Of a DNA stretch of 8,150 bases, positions 1 through 6,034 are shown one piece after another. Every line of letters begins with the position of its first letter. Position 1 is the stretch's first letter. The stretch is from an uncultured Eubacteriales bacterium (GTDB taxonomy: Bacteria; Bacillota; Clostridia; Christensenellales; QALW01): the NCBI GenBank assembly GCA_900552055.1, contig URYI01000090.1:1-8150 (forward strand), in the 5' to 3' direction. The position numbers and the translations under genes are program-made. The notes below the pieces were generated by a model. It had not been told where the DNA came from, made no database searches, and worked only from the letters and a program-made list of their open reading frames with translations.

Positions 1-80
1 CCGCGCAGCCGGGCCTTCGGCCCGGCCAGGGCAGGCTCAAAGAGCCTGCCCAACGCCGCGGCGGCGCCCCGCTCCCTGGC
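1..80 (+). repeat. Cloverleaf repeat, copy A (cut by window edge)
   Basis: GC-rich structured repeat whose left part lies outside the window. Hairpin 2 is an 8-bp stem, GCCGGGCC (8-15) with GGCCCGGC (19-26), loop TTC. Hairpin 3 is GGGCAGGCT (29-37) with AGCCTGCCC (43-51); one further C-G pair closes the loop to AAA. Then comes AACGCCGCGGCG (52-63), identical to the inner part of copy C's right outer arm, continuing GC-rich to about 80 and followed by TTTT. Bases 1-7 (CCGCGCA) fit the 3' half of hairpin 1. Hairpin order matches copy C, so this copy is in plus orientation. By analogy with copies B and C it may follow an unseen plus-strand gene to the left rather than belong to the minus-strand gene at 134. 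Confidence 0.75.
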
Positions 81-107
81 TTTTCCTCTGCCCAATTAAA
101 CATGCCA

Positions 108-148
108 ATAAATTAATAAAAGGCGGCTCAATATTATTGAGCCGCCTT
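108..148 (-). terminator. Intrinsic terminator of the RlmD-family gene
   Basis: Read on the minus strand, AAGGCGGCTCAA (148-137) and TTGAGCCGCCTT (131-120) form a perfect 12-bp stem with a 5-base loop. A T-rich run (TTTTATTAATTTATT) starts at the stem base. The methyltransferase stop codon TAA (136-134) lies in the loop, and its last four codons (Lys-Ala-Ala-Gln) form the left half of the stem. On the plus strand the tract after the stem is poor, so it probably works mainly in the minus direction. Confidence 0.9.
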
Positions 149-1540
149 ATTCCGTACAAATCTGCATATGGTCTCTATATGATATGTTGACGGGAATAAA
201 TCCACGCATGCAATTCTTTCTGCTTTATAACCGTGTTCCTGAAACATTGCAATATCCCTGGCCAGGCTGGTGGGCTTGCATGAAATATATACCAGCCTAT
301 CCGCCCCAAAAGCGATAATCTTCTCCAAAGCCTTGGGATGCACGCCCTCTCTGGGCGGATCCAATATAATAAGGTCGGGAATTTCCTTCAAATCATCTAT
401 TATCTTAAGGACGTCGCCCGCCCAGAATGCACAGTTATTCAGTCCGTTCAGTTCAGCGTTTTCTCTGGCAGCTTCTACTGCCTCTGGCACAATTTCTACG
501 CCCACCACCCGTTTGGCCACAGGCGCAAGAATCTGAGCTATGGTACCCGTACCGCTGTATAAATCAAACACAGTTTTATCCTTTGTATCCCCTATATATT
601 CCCGCGCTTTCTCATAAAGCAGTTCTGCCCCCAGAGAGTTGGTCTGAAAAAAGGAAAAGGGAGTAATTTTGAATTTTAAACCCAGCAGTTCCTCATAAAA
701 ATAATCCTGCCCGTACAGGATTTCAGTTCCCTCATCCTTTACCGCATCCGCCAGGCCGTCGTTTATCGTATGCAGAACACCCTTGATTTTGCCGTCTAAT
801 TTAAGCGCCAGCAATTTATCCGTCCAGTCCCGCAGCATAGCCGACGCCCCTTGTGAATCAATATAATTATCCTCCGCCCTGCCCGAAGCAGTAATAATAT
901 CAATCAGGATTTCACCGGTTTTGGCTGCCTTGCGCACTAAAAGATGCCTGACCCAGCCGGTATGCTTTAAACGGTGATAATAAGGCAGACCGCTTTGGCG
1001 CGCGCATTCCAGCGTAAAGGCCAGGATATTCCGGAAATCCTCATCCACGATCCGGCAGTTTACAACGCTGACTATATCATAAAAGCCTTCCCTTTTATGC
1101 ATGCCCAGAGTCATAGGTCCGTCCTTATACTGGTCCCCGAAAGTAAACTCCATTTTATTGCGGTAGCCTTCCTGCCTTGGGCTGGGAATTATGCCTTCCC
1201 AGATATAATCTCCGTTTATGGCGCTGTCCATTATCTCCCGGATTTGTCCCGCCTTGAGCTCCAGCTGCTTCTCATAAGGAAGATTTTGATATGTACAGCC
1301 CCCGCAAATATCAGAATGCGGGCAAGGCGGCTCTATTTCGCACGGCGCTTTCCGGCACACCTCCAAAAGCCTGCCCTGCGCCTTTCCCTTGCGGACCCTT
1401 TGCACAGCGGCGCGCACCTGCTGACCAGGCAGAACATTTTTCAAGACAAGATATTTTTCCTCGCCCGGAATTTCCACTATACCCTCATTGGGAAACTTTA
1501 TTCTTTTCACTAAGCCCTCAACTGTCTGTCCTTTTTTCAT
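134..1540 (-). CDS. rlmD: 23S rRNA (uracil-5-)-methyltransferase, RlmD/RlmCD family
   Basis: Class I SAM-dependent enzyme that makes 5-methyluridine in 23S rRNA (U1939, and U747 as well in Gram-positive RlmCD enzymes). The 468-residue length is near the family norm. Domains: N-terminal TRAM RNA-binding domain (about 1-60); [4Fe-4S] ligands Cys73, Cys79, Cys82 and Cys162, with the CX5CX2C spacing of RumA/RlmD; FQTN at 298-301; the SAM-binding loop DLYSGTGTIA (326-335); DPPR (394-397); the nucleophile Cys421 in SCKPTSLARD; and the general base Glu456 in STYHIET. SCKPTSL replaces the enterobacterial SCNPxTL, as is common in clostridial members. AAGGAG lies five bases before the ATG and fixes the start. 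The gene follows copy B of the cloverleaf repeat and ends in an intrinsic terminator. I saw no convincing own promoter: a TATAAT at 1555-1560 is too close to the RBS. RlmD versus dual-specificity RlmCD cannot be decided from sequence. Confidence 0.95.
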   Translation of the reverse strand: MKKGQTVEGLVKRIKFPNEGIVEIPGEEKYLVLKNVLPGQQVRAAVQRVRKGKAQGRLLEVCRKAPCEIEPPCPHSDICGGCTYQNLPYEKQLELKAGQIREIMDSAINGDYIWEGIIPSPRQEGYRNKMEFTFGDQYKDGPMTLGMHKREGFYDIVSVVNCRIVDEDFRNILAFTLECARQSGLPYYHRLKHTGWVRHLLVRKAAKTGEILIDIITASGRAEDNYIDSQGASAMLRDWTDKLLALKLDGKIKGVLHTINDGLADAVKDEGTEILYGQDYFYEELLGLKFKITPFSFFQTNSLGAELLYEKAREYIGDTKDKTVFDLYSGTGTIAQILAPVAKRVVGVEIVPEAVEAARENAELNGLNNCAFWAGDVLKIIDDLKEIPDLIILDPPREGVHPKALEKIIAFGADRLVYISCKPTSLARDIAMFQEHGYKAERIACVDLFPSTYHIETICRFVRNKAAQ

Positions 1541-1564
1541 ATATGCTCCTTAATATTATATAAG

Positions 1565-1654
1565 CTGCCCGAAATGCAGAGGCCGGGCTGATACCAGCGG
1601 CCTAAAATGCGCTGCCCGGCAGGATGTTTTTAGTTTTTCAAAACTACCCGGCAA
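1565..1654. repeat. Cluster of CTGCCCGG-type segments beside copy B
   Basis: The intergenic stretch between the methyltransferase RBS and copy B carries repeated pieces of copy B's outer end. These are CTGCCCG (1565-1571), CTGCCCGGCAG (1612-1622) and CTACCCGGCA (1644-1653, the actual left arm). The right end of copy B is CTGCCGGGCAG (1777-1787), the exact reverse complement of 1612-1622. Between them lie an imperfect hairpin with a two-base bulge (1581-1602) and an AT palindrome, TAGTTTT-TC-AAAACTA (1631-1646). This may be a decayed or duplicated element end. Confidence 0.5.
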
Positions 1655-1787
1655 AAACAGAAAGCCGCAGGGGGGCGGCTCTTGACAGGCGCCCAAGGCG
1701 CCTGCCCGGCCGGGCTGCCGCCCGGCTCCGCGGCCGGAACGGCCGCCAAGAGCCGCCCCCTGCGGCTTTCTTGTTTCTGCCGGGCAG
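1644..1787 (-). repeat. Cloverleaf repeat, copy B (inverted orientation)
   Basis: A 40-base left arm (1644-1683) pairs with a 40-base right arm (1748-1787). I count 37 Watson-Crick pairs, two mismatches and one single-base bulge on each side. Inside are three hairpins: 1684-1693 with 1697-1706 (core CAGGCGCC/GGCGCCTG), 1709-1715 with 1720-1726 (GCCGGGC/GCCCGGC), and 1730-1736 with 1740-1746 (GCGGCCG/CGGCCGC). At most three bases are unpaired between neighbouring helices. Hairpin order is the reverse of copy C, so this copy reads on the minus strand, the same direction as the lipoprotein gene whose TGA ends five bases before it. On the minus strand a TTTT follows three bases after the last G-C pairs, so it could act as a terminator or a 3'-end stabiliser. 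Confidence 0.85.
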
Positions 1788-1792
1788 TTAAA

Positions 1793-3622
1793 TCAAGCCA
1801 ATTCACGCACCTCGCTGGTATCAAGGTTCATCATATACTGCCTTACCGTCGAACCTTCCACCCTGAAGAACATCCAGTTTTCAGCGATATTGATATCTAT
1901 GCACAGGGATATATCCACCACCAAAGTCTTTTCCGAGCCGTCCGTGCGCGCACGGTATATCCTTTGATTATCATCAGCGTCAGTAAAATACAGCCAGCCG
2001 TCCGAATAATTCAGCCGGCGTGCCTTTACATCAAAAGCCCGCTGATTTTCACTGCCGTCCAGCCTCATTTTATAAATATAGTTCTGCTGTCCTCTGTTGA
2101 CGTAATATATCCAATCGTCCACAATGCATATATAATCGGACGGACTGGAATTAAGCTTTGTTACCTCCGCCCCCTCATCATTGAAATCCGCTCTGTAGAT
2201 AACCTCGCCCGAACGGGACTCAATATGGTATATGCTGTTGTCATGCCAGAAATAGCCCCATGCGGCGTTGGATGTAAGGCGCTGCACTTCCGTCCCGTCT
2301 GTTTTCATACGGTACATGCGGGAATAATACCGGAAGTTCCTGAAATATATCCAGTCGCCTACCACCGTTAAGCAGTTGGAATGATAGCTGTTGAGCTTGG
2401 TGCGCTCCGAGCCGTCAGTACGCACCTTATAAACATTATTGTCCGAATCTTCCTTGCAGTAATATATCCAGCCCTCGCTGACCGTCAAGCAGGCCGTCTT
2501 ATCCGAGCATACCTCCTGCATTTCAGTGCCGTCCAGCCGCATTTTATAAATTGAGTAATTTTCCGCGTCGTTAATAAAGTAAATCCAGTCATCCTCCATC
2601 GCTACCATACCCTGATTGTTCATATTGCCGTCTTTATTGCTTACAGGTATATAGCCCGGCTTATCCTCCGAAAGCACAGGGCCGTTTAGCGAGAGTATAA
2701 GCGGATCCAGGGTCTGGCGGTGCAGCAGGGAAACGTCCTCCGTCTTATATATGCTGCTGAAGGAGGCGCCTTCAAACAATTCTATATACAGGCAGTCTTC
2801 CTGAGCGCCCACACTTCCGGCATAGCCTAAAAGATATCCCTCCTCAAAAGAATATCTTGCCTCAAGCGCTTCCCGCGCAGGCGTAATATCCTGCATATGC
2901 AGAAGAATCATGGTCATATCCAGCTCATAGCTGTAAACAGCCACCATATTCATATCCTCAGTTGTGCCGCAGTATATGATTTCCCCGCCGATAGGCGAAT
3001 ATATAGGCTGTCCCGCTTCCATGCGTATGGTCATCCCTGCGCTGAAACGGCTTTCCTCCTGCTGCTGATAGGTTTCAAGCAGCGAAGCATTGCCCAGAGT
3101 ATAGTCCTCTTTGACCCAGTTTGTTAAGCTTTGGGCCAGATATTTATACTGGTCGTTTATTCCGTCCGATAAAGGATAGTATATTATGCCCGGAACATAT
3201 TCATAAAACGCATAAGCTGTAAGCTGGTTTCCGTCCACCGCCGCAACCGCTATATTGCGGCAGGCTCCGCCGTCAAATTGTTCCCCGTTGACAATGGGCG
3301 TCCAGTCGGACACATCCTGTCCGACACTCAATTCAGGGCGGGAATCAAATATCTTATATCTGAATTCATATTCATTCACAGTTTCAAACGTCAAAATGCT
3401 GCCTTCTCCCGAATAATACACGCGCACGCCGCTCAATTCTCCCGGCCTGGTATTTTGAGAGGGCATGTGGGTAACAGCACCGTCCGTGGCGACTGTCTCT
3501 ACCGGCCCATCTGTAGACGTTGCCGAAAAAGGCTTTTCTAAAGGGAGTATGCTGGTCATGCAGCCTGTAAGAGTAAGAACAAAGGCAAGGCTTATCAGCA
3601 CCAGTGTACGTTTGAAATTCAT
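1793..3622 (-). CDS. Lipoprotein with degenerate M23/LytM-like domain and seven-repeat DUF5050 propeller
   Basis: Predicted surface lipoprotein of 609 residues. The signal peptide (1-20) ends in the lipobox LTGC, with Cys21 the lipidation site, followed by a Ser/Thr-rich linker to about 60. Residues 61-190 are unrecognised. Residues 196-312 resemble the LytM/peptidase M23 fold (AGQPIYSPIGGEIIYCG, LLHM, LLGYAGSVGA, DPLIL). The zinc ligands look lost: the HxxxD site is absent and the usual HLHFE is CLYIELFE, leaving only His242. From about 335 to the end there are seven repeats of about 39 residues, each with a D/G-W-I/L-Y-F/Y core and most with a YKMRLDGTE-type turn, as in DUF5050 beta-propellers. 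AAAGGAG nine bases before the ATG supports the start. The gene lies 138 bases after the S-component gene, with no clear terminator or promoter between them. Inferred role: binding of wall material or protein partners rather than hydrolysis. Confidence 0.85.
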   Translation of the reverse strand: MNFKRTLVLISLAFVLTLTGCMTSILPLEKPFSATSTDGPVETVATDGAVTHMPSQNTRPGELSGVRVYYSGEGSILTFETVNEYEFRYKIFDSRPELSVGQDVSDWTPIVNGEQFDGGACRNIAVAAVDGNQLTAYAFYEYVPGIIYYPLSDGINDQYKYLAQSLTNWVKEDYTLGNASLLETYQQQEESRFSAGMTIRMEAGQPIYSPIGGEIIYCGTTEDMNMVAVYSYELDMTMILLHMQDITPAREALEARYSFEEGYLLGYAGSVGAQEDCLYIELFEGASFSSIYKTEDVSLLHRQTLDPLILSLNGPVLSEDKPGYIPVSNKDGNMNNQGMVAMEDDWIYFINDAENYSIYKMRLDGTEMQEVCSDKTACLTVSEGWIYYCKEDSDNNVYKVRTDGSERTKLNSYHSNCLTVVGDWIYFRNFRYYSRMYRMKTDGTEVQRLTSNAAWGYFWHDNSIYHIESRSGEVIYRADFNDEGAEVTKLNSSPSDYICIVDDWIYYVNRGQQNYIYKMRLDGSENQRAFDVKARRLNYSDGWLYFTDADDNQRIYRARTDGSEKTLVVDISLCIDINIAENWMFFRVEGSTVRQYMMNLDTSEVRELA

Positions 3623-3760
3623 GAATATTGTCTCCTTTCATCACTGCGGGAAAAGCTTATAAAACTCAGCCAATAACGCCTTTTGCGTTCCTCCGGCGGC
3701 ATTTTCAGTTTTTTAAACTCCCAACGGCTTTCCAGGCCACGGAATACGGAAACTTAAATT

Positions 3761-4255
3761 TTATGCCAGATGCAATTTTTTCACCAAGGGCGATATCAGC
3801 CAGGCAGGCACAACTCCCACTACAGCCTGAATCAGATTGAAGAGAGAGCTGACTCCGGCCGCGGCAAGCTGTTCCGTGAGGGCCCATTCATACAGGAAAT
3901 AGCCCGCCACCATTACCAGCGCGCCCGCTGCCATGCCCACAAGGCGCAGCCCAAAAGATTCGGGCTTGCGGCTCACTATTAAATAGCATATCAGAGCCAT
4001 TAATGCTTTTATAACCAGTGTCGCCGGAGCGTAAACTCCCGCGCCTGCAATAAAATCGGCTATAAAACCGCCCAGGCCGCCCACAACGGCTGCATACGGC
4101 CCAACCAGCACCACTGAAAGAAATATAATTATATCCCCCGGATGAACGTAAGCGCCCTGCATATTGGGCACCGGGAAAGACATAAAAGCAGTAGCGCATA
4201 TGGTGAGCGCCATCAATACGGCGGTAGTGCATAATTTTTTAATTGAGATTTTCAT
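3761..4255 (-). CDS. ECF transporter S component, substrate unknown
   Basis: Small integral membrane protein of 164 residues with about six hydrophobic segments (roughly 8-26, 40-54, 55-72, 77-95, 104-124 and 137-157). This is the size and topology of substrate-binding S components of energy-coupling factor importers. Typical features are the loop Phe-Pro-Val-Pro-Asn followed by GAYVHPGDIIIFL (34-46) and GLGGFIADFIAG with YAPATLVIKALMA (60-87), most like the uncharacterised COG4720-type members. S components pair with the EcfT membrane protein and two EcfA ATPases; none is encoded here, so it would share a module encoded elsewhere (group II arrangement). GGAGG lies seven bases before the ATG. 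The gene starts 43 bases after the asnS stop with no terminator between, so co-transcription is likely. No riboswitch fits in that gap, so nothing here names the substrate. Confidence 0.85.
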   Translation of the reverse strand: MKISIKKLCTTAVLMALTICATAFMSFPVPNMQGAYVHPGDIIIFLSVVLVGPYAAVVGGLGGFIADFIAGAGVYAPATLVIKALMALICYLIVSRKPESFGLRLVGMAAGALVMVAGYFLYEWALTEQLAAAGVSSLFNLIQAVVGVVPAWLISPLVKKLHLA

Positions 4256-4298
4256 TTTTTGCCCTCCAAATATATTCCCCTATAAAATCCCCCGGCGC

Positions 4299-5693
4299 TT
4301 AAAGCTCAGCGCTGCCCGCCGTGCGCGGGAAGGGCAGTACGTCACGGATATTCTGGACACCGGTAAGGTACATTATCAGCCTCTCAAAGCCAAGACCGTA
4401 GCCTGAATGGGTAACGCCTCCGAACCTGCGCAGGTCGGTATACCACTTATAGCTCTGAATATCCATATTAAGCTCCTGCATGCGTGCGATAAGCAGATTG
4501 TAATCTGTTTCGCGCTCAGAACCGCCTATTATTTCTCCTATGCCGGGAACCAGAAGGTCCATAGCGGCAACAGTTTTCCCGTCGGGGTTCTGTTTCATAT
4601 AAAAGGCCTTGATATCCTTGGGATAATCAATAATGAATACCGGGCAGCCGAAAACCTCCTCGGTTATATAGCGTTCGTGCTCAGTAGCTATATCCTCCCC
4701 CCATTCGACCGGATAATTAAACTTCCTTCCCGATTTCTTAAGCAGTTCTATAGCCTCAGTATAAGTTATCCGCTTAAAATGAGGAGTATTGACTACATTT
4801 TTCAGCCTGTCCAGCAGGCCGCTGTCTACAAACTTATTGAAAAACTCCAATTCATCAGGCGCCTGCTCCATGCAGTAATTTATTACATATTTAATCATAG
4901 CTTCAGCCGTAAGCATGTCTCCCTCTATATCGCAGAAGGCCATTTCGGGCTCTATCATCCAAAATTCCGCCGCATGGCGCGTAGTATTGCTGTTTTCCGC
5001 CCTGAACGTGGGGCCGAAGGTGTAGATATTTTTAAAGGCCAGGGCATAGGCCTCGCCCATAAGCTGGCCGCTGACCGTAAGGCCCACTCTGTGCCCGAAG
5101 AAATCCTGGGAATAGTCCACACTGCCTTCGGCATCTTTGGGAATATTATCCATAGGCAGAGTAGTAACCTGGAACATCTCCCCCGCTCCCTCGCAGTCAC
5201 TTCCGGTAATTATAGGAGTATGGACATATACAAATCCGTTCATATTAAAAAACTGATGGATAGCAAAAGCCGCCAGAGAGCGTATGCGGAATACAGCCGA
5301 GAGCGTGTTGGTTCTTTGCCTTAGATGAGGCAGGGTGCGCAGAAATTCCATAGTATGCCGCTTTTTCTGAAGAGGATAGTCGGGAGCGCATTCTCCCTCC
5401 ACCCTTACCTGCTCAGCCTGTATTTCAAAGGGCTGGCGCGCCTGCGGAGTAATTTTCAGCGTACCGGTGACGCTCACGGCGCTGCCCACTCCCAATTTTA
5501 CGCATTCATCGTAATTGTCCAATGCATCCCTCACCAATACAGCCTGGATATTTTTAAAGCAGCCTCCGTCATTCAGCTCCATGAAGCCGAATTGCTTGCT
5601 GTCCCTTACAGTGCGCACCCAGCCCCTGACGGTTATCTGCTTGTCCGCATAATCCTCCGGACTGGCAAAAAGCTCTTTTACCGATACGTTCAT
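4299..5693 (-). CDS. asnS: Asparaginyl-tRNA synthetase
   Basis: Class IIb aminoacyl-tRNA synthetase that charges tRNA-Asn with asparagine using ATP in the cytoplasm. The 464-residue length is close to the 466 of E. coli AsnRS. Domains: an N-terminal OB-fold anticodon-binding domain (about 1-105, with [21 protein letters not shown]), then the class II catalytic core. Motif 1 lies around residues 140-165 ([10 protein letters not shown]), motif 2 is [25 protein letters not shown] (226-250), and motif 3 contains GLGFERL (433-439) with Arg438. SGQLMGE (208-214) and [10 protein letters not shown] near the end agree with AsnRS rather than AspRS. GGGGA seven bases before the ATG supports this start; another ATG five bases upstream is out of frame. 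An extended -10 promoter lies about 150 bases upstream. First gene of a probable unit with the S component. Confidence 0.97.
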   Translation of the reverse strand: MNVSVKELFASPEDYADKQITVRGWVRTVRDSKQFGFMELNDGGCFKNIQAVLVRDALDNYDECVKLGVGSAVSVTGTLKITPQARQPFEIQAEQVRVEGECAPDYPLQKKRHTMEFLRTLPHLRQRTNTLSAVFRIRSLAAFAIHQFFNMNGFVYVHTPIITGSDCEGAGEMFQVTTLPMDNIPKDAEGSVDYSQDFFGHRVGLTVSGQLMGEAYALAFKNIYTFGPTFRAENSNTTRHAAEFWMIEPEMAFCDIEGDMLTAEAMIKYVINYCMEQAPDELEFFNKFVDSGLLDRLKNVVNTPHFKRITYTEAIELLKKSGRKFNYPVEWGEDIATEHERYITEEVFGCPVFIIDYPKDIKAFYMKQNPDGKTVAAMDLLVPGIGEIIGGSERETDYNLLIARMQELNMDIQSYKWYTDLRRFGGVTHSGYGLGFERLIMYLTGVQNIRDVLPFPRTAGSAEL

Positions 5694-5818
5694 TGCATTC
5701 TCCCCTTTTTATATAAGCCCCATTCATTAACAATAACGGCCTAATATATATTATTTTTCCGCGCCCCCGGAATTGCTGTGCAGGCGCAGAATGATAAAAA
5801 CTACATATGTATCTTATA

Positions 5819-5839
5819 CTCAGACGCATATGCTCTGAG
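5819..5839. promoter_or_regulatory. Inverted repeat at the predicted asnS transcription start
   Basis: CTCAGA (5819-5824) and TCTGAG (5834-5839) are exact inverted repeats separated by nine bases that include the palindrome GCATATGC. The repeat lies just downstream of the asnS -10 element, so it could be an operator or a 5'-end hairpin of the leader. No regulator can be named. Confidence 0.4.
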
Positions 5840-5841
5840 AT

Positions 5842-5850
5842 ATTATATCA
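5842..5850 (-). promoter_or_regulatory. Extended -10 promoter for asnS
   Basis: On the minus strand TGATATAAT is a perfect TATAAT with an extended TGn. I see no good -35 at 16-18 bases, as is common for extended -10 promoters. It predicts a start near 5835 and a leader of about 140 bases. Confidence 0.6.
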
Positions 5851-5975
5851 TTATTAAGGAAAAAGTACACTTGAATTTTGTGTTAATAGTTATTTTACGG
5901 CATTTATCGGTTTTATGGCCCTAAAAATCAGATAATTGCCCATGAAACATTATGAAAATATATTAATAAAACCTA

Positions 5976-6003
5976 TTGATTTTTCAAAAATGTATGATAG
6001 AAT
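5976..6003 (+). promoter_or_regulatory. Promoter of the glycosidase-like lipoprotein gene
   Basis: TTGATT (5976-5981), a 16-base spacer and TAGAAT (5998-6003) with an extended TGn (5995-5997) form a sigma-A type promoter. Transcription would start near 6010, giving a leader of about 25 bases with GGAG at 6024-6027. Confidence 0.65.
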
Positions 6004-6034
6004 ATTGCTAAAATTATAATTATGGAGAAGAGAT

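Larger units (their letters stand above)
5694..6034. other. Divergent intergenic region between asnS and the glycosidase-like lipoprotein
   Basis: About 340 AT-rich bases without a credible gene. It holds the asnS leader with its GC-rich patch (5761-5787), the inverted repeat at 5819-5839, the asnS extended -10 element (5842-5850), an AT-rich centre (5851-5975) in which I see no clear site, and the plus-strand promoter (5976-6003). No cloverleaf repeat lies here, in contrast to the 3' intergenic regions. Confidence 0.7.

Noticed and set aside
1555..1560. TATAAT on the minus strand as the promoter of the RlmD-family gene
   Set aside because: The start would fall in or next to the RBS at 1546-1551, leaving no usable leader, and there is no matching -35 box.
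1644..1787. Cloverleaf elements as integron attC sites or insertion sequences
   Set aside because: No integrase, transposase or cassette arrangement is present, and I see no target-site duplication flanking copies B or C. A non-autonomous mobile element remains possible.
1682..2371. 229-codon plus-strand open frame overlapping copy B and the DUF5050 lipoprotein
   Set aside because: It starts inside the structured repeat, runs antisense to the propeller repeats and has no family-like motif.
3664..3720. Small hairpins after the S-component gene as an intrinsic terminator
   Set aside because: Only weak 5-bp stems (such as AACGC/GCGTT) are present, without a proper U-tract directly after them.
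4407..5744. Long open frames on the plus strand (4407-5324 and 5325-5744) antisense to asnS
   Set aside because: They lie almost entirely opposite a clear AsnRS gene, show no recognisable domain, and have the composition expected of a shadow frame.
5694..5850. T-box riboswitch upstream of asnS
   Set aside because: No AGGGTGGNACCGCG-like T-box sequence or terminator/antiterminator pair is visible in the leader.
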